Assembly: GCA_964035795.1 (NCBI GenBank)
Contig: OZ038321.1
Location: forward strand, 27,282,459 to 27,346,458
Origin: Pterobdella sp. o SKG-2022
Taxonomy: Eukaryota; Annelida; Clitellata; Hirudinida; Piscicolidae
Reading direction: 5' to 3'
DNA length: 64,000 nucleotides
The notes beneath the pieces were generated by a model. It did not search any database. It was not told where the DNA came from and worked only from the letters and a program-made list of their open reading frames with translations. Position 1 is the stretch's first letter; the number at the start of each line of letters is the position of its first letter. Shown in pieces: positions 21,956 to 36,600 of this stretch. A program made the position numbers and the translations under genes.

Positions 21956-23199
21956 TTATTAAAGTTTCCACTCAATTTATTCTTTCAAAAAATTCGTTTC
22001 GAAATAAAATATAGATAATGCTCACAAAACATGCACACTTCAAATTTATAGAATGATGAAACGTGAAAACTTGCACGACTCTGCAGTTCAAACCAACATG
22101 TGCAATATAAAGAGTTTTGGATATGTGAAAAATAAGTCATTTGAAAATAATTTGAATATATGCAGAACCTATTGTTTTAACGACTGAAAAGTTTCCCACA
22201 ATATTTTAGCGAAACTTCGGTTTTGATTGAGTGTTGTGTCTACATTTGTTTGAAATTTATTTGGTCAAGTCACTCGGAGGTTGTTGCTTTCAACACAGTC
22301 ATTTCAATTGCCAAAACGAATGTAGAAATCGCAAACCAACGAATGTCCGTTCATTTCTTATGTAAATAAAAATGCAAATATTGAAAGTGCAACTAATTAA
22401 TATTGAAATAGTTAGAGAAAAAATTCTGTAAAATATTTATTTTATTTTTTCAATTTTTAATATTTTTTCAAAATTAAATTTAGGTATTTTTTTCATATCA
22501 CTGACGGTTTACGTTAAATGACGATGAGAAAAGAAGCAATAAAGAAGCTTTGTTATGCCCCTTATGATGTACCTCTATGCTTCGGAAATGCTTCGTATAA
22601 ATTAAACACAATGAACTAAGTCTATTCAATATGCTTCTCCAATATAAAAAATTTCCAAGGCTTCTTGTTATTGGATGATAAATGATTTAAAAACAATATG
22701 AATAAATATACTGCCCAGTAGAGATTATTATTCGAAATAAAAATTTTCAAATTGAATTTTTTAAAAATGATAAAGTACAAAATTCTGAATCTTGTTAATG
22801 TTAAATTGCTGAATCAGAGAAGATCTATTAGGCGCTTAAAGCAAATGAATAAAATTTCCAAAAAAAATTAAATGGATGATTCTAGGTGAAAATCTTCATA
22901 AAGTTCATTGCTACATGGATTAATGATGAGATGAAAATTCTCAAAAATGACGAACAAATAGTGAAAATAAAAACAAGAATGAGTGTATGAAAAATTTTAA
23001 AAAATTATTTATTAATGAATTTGTCACTTTATAAACTAGCAAGACTAGAAACTAAAAGATTTTTGAACTGACAAGAAATCACGAGCCTTTATATGCTTCA
23101 AGATGAACTCATCAAAAAAAGGCTTGAGCTTGTGAAACAATAACTACTGAACGAAAATTTTTAATGAACAAAAAACATTCGTAAGTGATTTGCTACCAA

Positions 23200-23460
23200 C
23201 TTTAAGCCAACAAGTTGTTGAGAGCAGCTCAAACTGCAATGTTATTATGAGTGATGAAGACGATGATACAAACGTTTCAGTCATTTTTTAACTTTTCGAA
23301 AAACTCTACGTTAAGAACTACACTAATATTTAAGAAAACTTCCGATTAGTTTTTTTTTGTATAAAACTCTAATTTAACGAACTCATCGGAAATTAAGAAG
23401 GCCTCAAGACCGACGTGTTCGGATTTTTGAAAGCTTTCTGTAATAGAAATTAAACTAATC
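23200..23460 (+). mobile_element. pogo/Tigger-like remnant, second copy
   Basis: Codes LLPTLSQQVVESSSNCNVIM then SDEDDDTNVSVIF and a stop. Its DNA aligns with 36478-36540 (GATGAAGAYGATGMTACAAM then CGTTTCAGT). The product looks like the C-terminal end of a transposase. Confidence 0.45.
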
Positions 23461-23640
23461 TTTTCCACGGATACTTCCATATATTTTTTTTAGTGTATTA
23501 GCCATTTGATGTACTTTCCATAACATTTTTATTTACTCATTTTAAAATTGAAACTTATTTAGTTACTAAATGACGGAGAAAGTAATGTGAATTATAGAAA
23601 CACGAAAATATTTGAATTTTTCATTATGACAAAACTTTTC

Positions 23641-23757
23641 GGTATATTCTATATCATATCAGGTAACTAAAATCATTATAAGAATATTCATCTGATATCA
23701 AAAAGCTTCGTCAAAATAAAAAACTCAAGTATTGTCGTGTTTTTATGATTTACAATA
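23641..23757 (+). repeat. AAAAGCTTCGTCAAAATAAA repeat, copy 2
   Basis: Matches 14991-15062 across the AAGCTTCGTCAAAATAAAAA core and TTGTCGTGTTTTTATGATT. The leading segment is in inverted orientation relative to the first copy. Confidence 0.8.
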
Positions 23758-25084
23758 AAAAAAAATTGAATTATCTAAAAGTGAACAATATTTTTTATTA
23801 AACAAAAGAGTACAAAGCTTTACAAAAATCAGCTTACCTACTTGTTAATGCAAATTAAACTTACAAAAAGCATCGTTTTGAATGCTCTTAATGTAACTCA
23901 AAATTTACTTTTTCCAAAATTTTTCAACCTTACTGACTTCTCTTTTTTCCAAAAATGTTTTCATAAAAAATTTTTAGTTAAAAAATAAAACGATCTGAGA
24001 TATAGTTTATTTAAAACAAAATGTTTGAAAATGATTTTCTTTAGTTTTTCCAAATTTCAGTGTTTTTCAAACTTAACTTAATTTTTTACATTGAAATCGT
24101 ATTATTTAAAATAATTCTTAGATTCCAAATATAACAAAATTTAAAACATAATATTTCTTGTTTAAGGTTTAAAAAACTTTTCATTGCTTATATTCGTTCT
24201 TATCGGATGGTCTGTTTACAGCTAAAAACACTTCCAAAAGCCTTGAAAATGAATATTGTGAGCATTTGAGGTGACTTGAAGAGGCTACTTTATTATTATT
24301 TAGTCAAATAGAATTCCATTTTATAATCAAGTTTTAGCTTCAGTGTCAAAAAACAATGTTGAGAAAATTATTTAAAGCTTATATTAATTGATATAAAATA
24401 TAAAAAAACAAAATTTATTTTTTATCGTAGTTTTATCAGAGAAAAAAAACTGAATAATCTTTGTTTTGTTTACAAAAAGATTATAGGAATGACAAGCAAA
24501 AAACATTACAAAACCATAACGGAGTTCTTTGGGGGATTCTGAAAGTTTTTTCAGACCAATTTGCATTATCTTGTTTTATGGAACTGAAGGTTCTGAATAA
24601 TTTATTTTGATTTGAAGCATCACTATTAGATTTTTCAACCTGATGAGGGTGCTTTGGATCAAAAGCAAGTTGAACTAAAACTTTGAAGCTTTTGTTTTTT
24701 TATATTGACTCAGGCTCTGTTTTATCTCATTCTGATGCATTTTTAATGATGTTTCAATACATAAAGTTTTAAGCTAATAAAAGTTGATTTTTTTAAACAA
24801 TAAAATTTTTTATTTTCATTAGTTTTTTCCAAAAAAAAGTGGTTTCAAAACTGAGGAAAAGGCTGAAATTCTTTTCAAGTCACCAAACATTCTGCAACAC
24901 ATGTGAATGTTCAAAACATGCTGAGAGATAAAGCCAAATGATGGAACTGAGCATGTTAACCCCATAAATTCTCATCTGCAATCAAAACTATTTATCTTAA
25001 AAGTTGCTGAAAAAAAATTCCTGAAATAATATTTAAGTATATTTCCAATTATTATTTGTTTTTTCATAACTCATATAAATTGTG

Positions 25085-25195
25085 ATGACCAAATATAGTT
25101 GTCTGAAGACGTGATGAACGCTATCAAGAGACCGACCCCCTCACGTGAAAGCCAGCCACCTGTTCCAACGTTCTCACGGAGATCACACCATCTAA
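25085..25195. other. GC-rich island open on both strands
   Basis: Stands out strongly from its AT-rich surroundings. Plus reads MSEDVMNAIKRPTPSRESQP. Minus, after TTTGCTATTTTTAG, reads WCDLRENVGTGGWLSREGVG. No family recognised; it is likely an exon of unknown gene or a transposon piece. Confidence 0.2.
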
Positions 25196-28100
25196 AAATA
25201 GCAAATCTTGAAATTTTGTGCTTATTTTTATATGATTTCAGCCATTGGATGCATAAAGAGTTTGAGACGAATAGAGTCATGCGTTGTTTTTCCCAGCAAT
25301 ATTCCCTATCTTTTCTATCCAATAAAAAATTCATATTTAGTTGTATTTGAAAAAAAAAATTATTTTAAAATTTGAATACTATTTAATTGAGCAGGCAAAA
25401 TATAAATAACAAACGAACAAAAGGGGTTTATTTATAACAATCTCAGAGAAGCTTTTCTTTAACCCCCTTTTCCCAAAATTGTTTTAAAAGTGAATCTGTC
25501 TAAATGAAAAAATTTTTTATTTATTAATTATTTTCTTATTTGATGTTTTGAAGTTTTCAAGATGAAAGCCTGATTGGATTTTTAAACTGAGTAAATTCAC
25601 TGAATAATTCGTTCGAAACTTTCAAAATTTTAATCATGACTTTGATTTCTATGCAGATTGCCTTGTGATGAATTTCTTTCATTTTCAACACCCCTTCATT
25701 CACGCTAAGTTTATAATTTATACCATACAATAGAAGTGCAATGGGAAACATGATCACACAAACGTTAATCTCAAGAGGACCTTGATTATTATCAATACAA
25801 TTACACAATATATAACATTGAATTTATTTTATTTATTAAAAAAAATTTTAACGGTTTTTAACGAAAAAATGTATCAAAAAGTATAATAAAACTAGTTTGG
25901 AAAACATTAGAAACTGTTTTAACTTTTAGAGCAAACATGTTTGAAAAAGTTTTAATCTCTCAAAAACAAAGAAAAAACGTCTTCATTTTTACATTTTTTT
26001 TGTTTTTCTCACATTTCGTTGTAAAACCGTGTGAGGCATTGTTATTCTGGGTACTTGAGCGTCCAGGTACCTGTCTAGTTTTTATTCATTTCTAACAAAT
26101 ATTTGAATGAAAAGTACTGGTTGCCTTTAGAAACTTCAAATATTGGTCTTTTCAGCTCATTAAAACTAAACTACAAAGGATGAATTTTTTTGATAATAAT
26201 GAAAATCAAATTTGTGTTTAACATTATTTAGAATACAGAAGAAATTTCTATTTGCATTTGTTTTAAAAAGTTTTCCAAAATCTTTTTTATAATAACCAAA
26301 GCATTTGTATAATTTTTATGTTTCAGTGATTTAATAAACAGGATTAAAAATGTTATTGCCACATAATTATGGGGGGGTGTATTCTCACGACTTGTTTTGT
26401 TCAGTTTTTCAACTTTAAAAAACTTTCAATTGGCTTGATATGTTTTCTCTTTTAATTACGAAACTTTCACTCGATTTCAAGGTCTCGTCCATTTAACGCC
26501 AAGAAGCTTTGGCGTCATTTATATAAAACGACGAGATGGAAAAGTTTTCGTGCGAGAAATTTTTGAAATATTTCCCTTTAAAAAACTGGAAGTTTTTTTT
26601 TCAATAACACAGCAAAAAAATCATTAATTTTCTTGTTTTCTATAGAGTAATTTGTTTTGATTTCAGTTAAGAAAAACACATTGATAAAATAAGATTCCAA
26701 TTATAACGGTTATTTGATCTATTTAATATCAAATATTTAAATTAAAAAAACAATGGTAATAAATAAATTTAATTGAGATTCTTATCATAATTTATTAAAA
26801 ATAGAAAAAATAAAACAAAATTCAAAAATCAAAATAGTAAATTCAATAATAATATAAGCAATAATATAATTGAAAACGAGAAAAAAAAATACAATAAATA
26901 AGAAACAAACGCAGTCTTCAAAAAAGAGCAAAACTATTTGTGACATTCAAAATTGAGTTTCACGATTTGCAAAATTGCAAACTTAAATCCCATCAAATCG
27001 TTTTGAATTTTAATGCAAGTTTTTATATAATTCGAATCGAATTTTATAAAATTTTCGTCGTCTCCGTTTTAAACTCGTCAATCTAAGGAATCTAATAAAA
27101 TGAATTTTGTATTAAAAAGAAAAAAATTGGTAAAAATAACTGCCTATTTGGTACATTAAAAATTTGGGAACTTGTTGGAAAGATCGTGAGTTGAAACATA
27201 GCAGGCTTCCCAATACTGGGCAAGTTGGATTTTGGAAAAACAGCAAGTTTTATTTAGATAAACAAATTGAATAAAAAAGTTGGTATTTTCAAAGTTGTTG
27301 AAACAAAATATACCTTAAAAAACAAAAATTATTCTGAAACTGAGCACCGAAGTTTTTGCAGTAATTTTTTGTAAGTTGGGAAAATAAATTTTGAAAAATT
27401 AGGTACACTTGATTTCAAAATGTTTTAAGAGGCTTCTAGAGAATTCTTTTTTGCGTTTTTGGCTTAGAACGTTACAAATTTTTCGTTTTTGTGTCGATCA
27501 ATTGGTATGATTCACAGGCAGCTTGGCCATATGATTTTTATTTAACTTAAAAAAATACAATATATAACGCGCGATTTGACATTATTTCTTTCAGAATCAA
27601 TAATTCGGTTTAAAAACTACTAATACTTCGATTTCAAAAATAAAATTTTAAGAATAAAATTTTCAATTAAGTTTTAAGTGAAATAAAAAAAGCTGTTGCA
27701 AGGATGTCTTTGTTTCAGCAGATAACCTCACATCTTTTCAAACTAATGTGTTCAGTGGAAGTAATTATTATTTCAAGCATTCATCCAATGTCTATAATTT
27801 TATTCATAGAAATGAGTTTTCCAGCTCTATTGTAAATCTAAGATTCATGTCGTCATAATTTCTTCGTCGAAGAATTGTCTTTGAAGTCTTGGCTTTCATT
27901 TCGCTGGAAAAACTATTTTAAAAATTTAAATGTTTTATTACTTACAATGAAATTTTTTAAAAAGAAATTAGTATTTTTGAAGCTTCCTGATACAGACCTC
28001 ATAAAAAGGTGCTTTGTGAACACGCAATAAAATGAAAATAATGAGTAATGAAAGAAATGATAGGTTTGAGCAGTCTTTATTTTTCCATAGTGAGCTCTAG

Positions 28101-30509
28101 TTGTTTTTGTTTGAATAAATATATCTTCAGTCCCATTTCTAAAAAAACTGATAAGTCGATGAAATATATCTTGACCCGTCAAGAAATGGTTACGGCCTTA
28201 TTGGAGTGAAGCGCTTTATAAACCTTTTTTTTACTATTTTTTCAGTTTTTGTCGTATAACTCACGGTAAAATTAATAAAAAAAAGCTTTTACAAAAAATT
28301 TACCTAAGTGAAAATTGTTGAAAAAAATTTTTTTAAAGAAAAAACAAAAAAAAACAAGAAATCTTAATTTCTCATTGTATTTGAACAAACTATAAGATAA
28401 TCATTCGAAAGCTTCACGAACATTAGTTATCCAAATTATCTTGATTGTAAAAAATAATTAACACTTATATATATATTCCATTATGTTATATTTTTTTATT
28501 TATTTTTTGTTTTATTACGTTGTAGCGTAGAAAAACTGTAATTTTTCTTTATTTTTGTTTAATGCTTTTTCCTTGTTAATTTTATTTTCAAAAAAACGCT
28601 TCTATTTGTATTATTCAATTTTCATTATTGTATTAATTATAATTAACCTATTTGACATTCAACACTCAGGCTATTTAAGAACAATAATAATAATTTTTTA
28701 CTTTATTAACGAAAGCCTTTGTATCTTAATAATATTATCAATGTTTTTAAAGATTTTTATTTTATTGAAAAGCGTAAAATATTATTTGAACTTAGTTTTT
28801 TAATTCAAAGAAAAGGCCAAATTTATTTCGGCGACTTTTTTCGATATAGAACTATTGTTTCCAAAAAGTTTATTCGTTCAAGTGTTTAAATTGATCAGTA
28901 TTTCAGCTTATTGGTTGTTTTTATTAATACTATAGACTACGTACTACAACAATTTTTTTAAAATTGCATCAAAAACTAAAACTTTTTTGCTCAAATTAGG
29001 ATGAATTTTCGCCATTTTCGGAAAATATTTTTTTAATTTTTAGCAAAAAAATTGAAAATTCATTTTTTATTAACTTCTCCATTGACGCATTTGAGACAAA
29101 AATAACAATTTTCAAACTTTTTTACTTTAATAATTACTAAACAAACAGCAGTTCATTTTAAATGAAATAAATGTTAAAAATCTATTACTGTAACAACATT
29201 CATTGTCGAAAATAAATAGATAAAAATATGTATATAAAATGATAAAATTTTCAAATCAAGTTCACTTTTAAACAAACAATTTTAGTATGAATTCTAGTGT
29301 TGTTAACGAAATATTGGAATTCTCAAATAAAATTATCCCCTAATAAATAACACACAACTAATTACTCATTAAACCAAATAATCGATATTCACATAATTAA
29401 ATAATCAATATTCATATAATTATATATTGATATAATCACTCAAACATTTGATCGATATCAAATGTTTTTACAGTAAGTGGTGGAATAAATTTTTTTAACT
29501 TATGAAGATTAAAATTTCGTAAAAAAACTTCACAACACTCGGAGTTTCTTGTAACCAATAACCACTGGATCATAACTCATAATTCAATAATAATAATAAT
29601 CATAATAATCATAATAACAATAATAAAAAAATAAATAAAAAGATCAATACAATACCTTCTAAATTTGGTGGTGGTAAAAGTTTCGAGACTCTTTTGAATG
29701 CAGAAGAGAAGCATAATGATGTTTAGCAGAGGCACGTGTGCCAATCTAAGCAAACACTTAGGAGATTAATTAATAGTGTAGTACGGGAGGATTTGCTCAA
29801 GTGTTTTATAATTCAATAAAAACTGTTTGCTTTTCGATAGTTTTGTTATATAAATATAAAGGTTTTTTTTATTGTTTTTATGCGATCAATTTTGATATCT
29901 GAAATGATTCTGTTATTTGGTACCAAGGGGCGCTGAATGCTAACGAATAGTAACATGAAATTGAAATATTAGCAGTGAATCGGTATAAGAGGTTATTGAA
30001 AAAATCGATTTTTATTCAGATTTAAATTGTTTTTGGAAATCCTGTTGCTAGATTTGAAGAACACTATCACATACGTTATAACTGTATGCATTAACAAAAG
30101 TTTATAAATATAATTTTCATAGTGATACATATTCAGAACAATAAATTTATTTGGTTTCACAATTACATAAATAATAAAATAAATATTTCTCAAATGAATT
30201 AACGTTGTAAGAAAAAAAATTAATGATTGTTAGTTTAACTAAAACGGATTCCTGGTAATTATCAACCCGATTCCGCAGCTATCTTAACTTCACTTTTGGC
30301 GCCATTTAATGCTCCCTAAAACTTCATTTCAATTGATTTTGGAACGACTTTATTTTTGTTTCAATTGTTTTCTTTCTGAATATTTTGTATCTGAAGAAAC
30401 CTTTATAGTAGCTGAACTAACATAAAGTTAAATCCAATAACGTAGGTCAATCTTGCGAGCAGGTTCATACAGTTTTTAATTAATTCCCATCATTTTTAGA
30501 GCATTTTTT

Positions 30510-30622
30510 TTATAATAGCTCCGCTCCCTTTTTCTCGGTTAAGGGGATAGTGACGTTAGATTGGCGTGGGTGAGTGGTTCCCTTGATCATAACTACTTCT
30601 CCACTAGAAGACCGGCTTGAGG
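30510..30622 (-). CDS. GPCR exon 6, C-terminal tail
   Basis: Codes SSRSSSGEVVMIKGTTHPRQ and SNVTIPLTEKKGAELL, then TAA. The two-base start completes the phase-1 codon of exon 5. The Ser-rich start is a likely phosphorylation site for desensitisation. A possible ATTAAA signal lies 30 bp past the stop (30475-30480, minus). Confidence 0.8.
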
Positions 30623-33600
30623 CTGACAGTTGTTTAAATAATTGGTGAAAAAATCGAAAAAAACATGAAGTATATGTTGATTTATCAAAGGGCAAAATTT
30701 ATTAAGAAAATTAGAGATGAAGAAGGTTCTCGTGAGAATTACTTACTCTATAAGTACACCACTTGACGCTATAACTGCTGAATTAATTAAAAGAGCCTCG
30801 CGCAATTATGACTTGTTCTCATTGTTTTCTACTCATAATGCCTGTTCTTGAACTTCATTTTTGGGTTTTCATATTTAATTTTTTTGATCACTATTCAAGT
30901 ATATGATTCACGCACTTTTACTCAAAAGTTCCAACAAAACAGAGAGATTTTTTTAAAACACTTTTATTTCGGAGTTTTAGTGAAAAAAAAAATTTTGTAG
31001 CTCGAAAGAAAATATTGTACTAAAGAAAGTACTTTTAAATATATTTTAGAAAAGAATTCGAAATTCGAACAGAGGAGGAAAACAAGGTTTGAATCTTCAT
31101 TTGCTTTTTTACCTATTTGTTGATGATTTGTTTTAAAAAACTGAAAAGCTTTGTACTTTAACAATAAAATATTTAATCTATCAGAATTTGATTGAAATTC
31201 AGCTAATCAAAAAGTTTAAAAGTTGAAAAGATTTGAAGAAAATTTAAAATGGCAGCTTAAAAAATATAAAAGAAAAAAATAACATTTAGACTAAACTTCG
31301 AGAATAATGGAGATTTTAAGAAGAGTAACTTATCTACGCGACACGAAAATATTTTCTATAAAAATAAAATGAATTATTCTCAAACTTACTTTGGCAAAAA
31401 AAAGGTAGCAATCGACCAAATATTTTTCTAAATCGCTTATTGAATAAGAGGTAAATAGGGAAGTTGACTGCACTGTTCATCACTGCCATCACGTTGCTGG
31501 CTCGACTGCCAAGTGAAACTTTTGAAATTAAAACAAAATGGAGAAAATTTCAAACAAAAATCTCATGACAAACTGTCAAAAATTTTAAAATTTTGCAGTG
31601 TTTTTTTTGCATGAAATTGGTTTTTTCCATCTCTCTTGTATAAACTCGCTAGTTTTAGAAGACATAATTTATCAATTTAGACATAATTTCAACTAAAATT
31701 CAAAAATTTAAATTATAAATTTCTTTATTCACTATCTATGAAAAATTTTCAGTTACTCAAGTTTCAAAAAAGAAAGTAACCAACCGAAGAAAATATTGAA
31801 ATTTTGGACATAGATTATTTTCGATAGGAGTGGCGGTAAGAAGGAGATGGTTGACGAAAGCTGGAGTTTGGCATATAATCAGCACAACGACTACCACTAT
31901 CAACATCACGGTTACATTGTTTCCTTGTTGGTGACGAGAGCTTTGTCGTTGATGCAACTCTAAGCGTTTCTTACGGATGTTTTTGAGGGATCTGTTCAAA
32001 ACATTTTTATATCACTTCTAGTTTTTCATTTTGAGAATGGATTTTTAAAAACATCATATGTTTTTTCAATAAACTGAATTTCATATTTTTTCAAACCACG
32101 AAGAATTTTTTAAAAACATTTATGATAAATTTATGATATGGTTTTACATATCGACGATTTCAGCTAATTTTTTGAACAAAAATGTTTCAAAAATTTCCCC
32201 ATAGATTGAAGGAATTATATAAAATTTTTTACAATAAAAACACTTTTAAATGAAATTATCATCGAGGATTTTGATGACAAAAGTGAAATGCCAAGATGGC
32301 TTACAAACCTTGTTCACAATCCTATTATTAAAACCCTTTCAAAAAATTGTTGAAACTCAAAAAGTAATTTTCAATACCATACATTTTGCAACAAATACTG
32401 TAGGAGTGTAACCTGATAAGCTGGTAGTTAATGTAGATGAGGATGATGATGGGCAGAGCCAGCATGCAGATGGTGTACATCACGTTGGCATACACTACTT
32501 CATAAACCTCGTGAGAAAGAACAATGGGAGATTAGTGATAAAACAACAGAAAGAAAACAATAAAAAACAATGAATAATATAAACAAAAATAATAGTAAAA
32601 ATGATGGTAATGGCTGTAGCTCATATAACTGGAGTGTAGTAAGCTAACATGAAATTACATAGAAGTCATTTCAAAGTAGCAATGTGGCTCATTAAAGTAT
32701 ATTTCCAAATTGTCCACATTCAAAAAAATAATATTTACCTAAAGCTGAAACCATAAATGTAAAAGAAAACAAAAATATGCTATGGGCTTATAATGTTCAT
32801 GTAGTTAAATTTCTTCAAGCGAAATGCCCATTTATAATTGTGATGGATATAAACCCAAAATGAAGTTTCATAATTAAAATCTCATTTCCAAAAAACGTTA
32901 AAACTAAAAGAAAAAAGATTAAAAAGAATTAGTTAGAAAAATATGCAGGTTATGGAAAGTGAAAGCAACAATAGTTCCGGTGGTAATAGGTGGATAAGGG
33001 ACAATGAAATTTTTGTTTATATTAGGAACAATGAAAGAAAACTTAATTGATTTTTTGAACTTATCAGTGTAAATGAGTTATTTAAAACTATAAAAATCAT
33101 TTTCACTGAATGATAGCTTCAAAAAAAAGTGCTGAAAAGCAGTCAAAAAAATTAGATTTTTGTCACCGTAGGCTTTTTAAAAGGCTCACTACCAAATCTA
33201 AAATGGGATTAGTCGAATGCAGAATAATAGTTTTATTCAACTTTTCGAGAAACAATGAAAAATTTATCACTTTGCCAAAAAAAAATCTATAACTCTTTTT
33301 TGTGTGTTGGAATGTAGGTTTAATATTTTTGAATAATTTCATTTAAGTTTGAGAAATGAGCTGAGCTTGATGATTTTTTTGAATTTAAAAAATATTAAAA
33401 AGTGAAAAAAACTTTTGCCAATGGTCCTATTTGAAAATTCTATGAAATAAGCTAATGATAATTAATTTAAGATAAAATTTAATATATTTTCATGTCTAGT
33501 TCCAGAACACGTAGTGATCAATCACTGAAGAAGATGAGTGATAACTGCGTTTGCAGGCATGTATTGATTGTAATGGGATAGAAAAAGATTCATTCATGAT

Positions 33601-36600
33601 TTTATCTGAAACAAATGAATTAAGTTGGAAAAAATTCAAGCCTAAATGACTATTTTTTTTGTGAATTTAAATTTCTATTTGCTTTGGTATTTACATATCG
33701 CTTCACCTTAGAGTTCAAAACACTTTCTACAAATTTGAAGTAAGAAAAACACACTATGGAACATGCTTAACTGCTGGCCCACATGAAGTCGAACCCAATT
33801 TAAAACCAAAGCACATAAAAAAACACATCGTCATTAGATTTTTAATTCAAAGAGCAAAAAATTAGACTAATTACTCAAATTTGTAGGTTTATTCTTGTGT
33901 CTGACCGACAGAAGCGCCTGCTCTGCGTCGTTGTTATGTCTTTTTATTAGTCGGAGTTTTGGACCAAGCAACAAAAATAGTGAAATAGCTTTGTATCACT
34001 GGTTTTTATTAAACCGAAGTAACAAAAAAAGAATAAAAAAAACAATAAATAGTTTAATTCCTTTAAAAAGTGCGAAGCTTTTCGTTAAGAGAACATTGGT
34101 TAAAGTAGTAAGTTACGAGCAAAATGATGAAATAACTATATTAGCCTAGTTTAAAAACATTGAAAACTCTCATTATTAGTTTTTTTTTTTAAATTTACTT
34201 TTTTATTGGATAATCATTTGAATGCATTTTTTGTGCCAATATCATTATATTCATATAATGTTTCGCCTTTGTTTTACCTTCGTTTTTCATATAATATATA
34301 TGTTTAAATTTATATTAATAAATTTATCACTTGAAGTTTATTATATAAGTTTAATGAATATAATTTTATTTAATTACTCAATCAAGTCATTTATTTTATT
34401 TATTTGCATTTATATAGCGCACTTTTCACATAATTTAAACATGTATCAGAGGCGCTTAAATATACAAATATAGTTTATGAAGAGTTAGTCTGTACAATTG
34501 AGTCTTGAGCGATGATTTGAGTAATTGACGATTAAATGATCTGATTTCATTAGGGAGAACGTTCCATATTGAAAGTGTTGCATGACTGAATGATCTACTG
34601 AAGATGTAATTTTTCTCTATGTATAATAATTTTGAATATTATTCTAAGAATTTCGACTTTGAGATTATGAGTTTATTTTCATTATTGTTTATTATCCACA
34701 TGAAGTAGCCCTCTGTGAAATTAATTGTGCAATCGAAACCCAGAATAGGGTGGGTCGAATGGTTGGTTTAATTACTATTGATTATTTAGCTTCAAAAAAT
34801 TGAGATATCCACATAGCAGTTAGCTGAACAAAATGAAGCTTTTCGCAAGTCGAACTCACATTATTAAATAAAGTTTACAAACTTAATGAAAGCGTTTGAT
34901 TCAAATGGTTTTGATATGATGAAATCAATTACAATAGTTTTCAAGGAACGAAGTTTTTCAACCAGCCTCTGTTGAGGATTTCTTGATAAATCGAAAAGCT
35001 TTTGTAAAATATGTGAACCATTGTTTCATCATATTTTTAACTAAATTTACAAGTTCATAAATATTGGTCAACTTAACATGTAGATATAAGATACAAAATT
35101 GCTTAAAATTCAGTATTAACAAAAAAACAACAACTGAGATATAAGCTAGATTTAAATGATGTAATTTAAAATTGAATAAAGCTTGAATAACCACAAAAAA
35201 CTTGTAATAAATGATTTAAGAATAGCTTCAAGTACCCCAAATTAAGGTATTCGTTGCAGCGAAAATAATTTAAATGAATGGTAGACATGTGTTTGGGGCA
35301 CATCTTCCGTGCAAGTCTTTAGTGAAAAATTTTCCTTTTTGATTAAATTGAAGCATCTAAACTAAAAAAACTTATTAATTTGATCATCAAATAAAATTAA
35401 AATTAACATTTTTAGTTGAAATCCCAATAATTTTTCAATACTGGAATCCATTTAAACATGCGCCAGGACCTGCAATGATGCTTCTCTAACTAATCAAAAA
35501 CTATTTTTTTTAAAATTTTTCACTTTGAATTGTTGTGTTTCGTGAAAAATTTTGTTTGATGATTTAATATTCTAGTCGATAGTATTAATGAAAAGTTATC
35601 GGTTTGATTCAGTGTCGGGTTGACGCATGTTCTTAGTCTCAATCTAACTTGTCGAGTTTGGCAAGGCAGTGGAAGAAGTAGAATGATTCTTACTAGTTTT
35701 CAAATTTAGAATCAAACATAAAGATATTAATTTATTTTTATATGATTTGGTTTAAGTGAGACAAATGTTGGAAGTAAAATCAAGCCCTTTTTTTATTTGC
35801 AGATCACTGAATTATGAAGAATAAAATTATACTTTCAGACGAAATTAAAAGTATTATTTTTAGAATAAATTAATTCTTAAGCTAACTTTCAAATTTATAT
35901 GCGCGATAAAACATTGCTTCTAAGCCAGAAAAAATTATAAAAAATTTTGAAAAGCTGAAAAATATAAACAGCATTGGACTTAAATAACACACTTAATTTT
36001 AACTCATTTTTTTTAAAATATGCTTGTAATTTTTCTTCTAATACTAATTTTTTTTAAAAGCAGAGATATACTGTGTTCATTGTATTAAGTTTTAGCTTCT
36101 TAAAATGTTCAGCTTTTATATTTCATGATGCAATAAATTATATTTCAAACGTTATAAAAGTCTTAGGAAAAATATTTGAAAACAAATTTGAATTACAATT
36201 TCAAACTATGTTCGCATTTTAACCTGATTTATATTCAGTGTAGAAATATTAAAGCCTTCGTTACTTTTTATTAATGGACTTTTTCCAATAATGCATGACT
36301 TGTTTAACATTTGAAAACACACTCGCCCTTGTGTGGCCTAATTATGGCCTCATACTCAGCTGAATTATGAAATATATGTGGATGTTTTTAGCTAAAAGTG
36401 CAGAAACTTATACAGTAGGTCCTCAAAAGTCCGGATATCTTGAATCCAAATTTTTCAAAAATCCGAAAAAAACTTCAGCGATGAAGATGATGCTACAACC
36501 GTTTCAGTTGTTATCAAACTTTTACGAAACTCAACATCGTAAATATACTACTGTTATAATATGAGTAAATTTTGATTAGCTTTTTTTCATTATTGTGAAT

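Larger units (their letters stand above)
17124..30509. other. intergenic region, 13.4 kb
   Basis: AT-rich sequence between ANO8 and the GPCR. It holds a SINE copy (17662-17826), repeats at 21900-21955, 23200-23460 and 23641-23757, islands at 18339-18467, 20528-20635 and 25085-25195, and a nested palindrome at 26483-26536. A minus-strand frame at 20980-20836 (MAAEIPPNMIKCNHKAYINI) is not recognised. No promoter element could be assigned. Confidence 0.7.
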
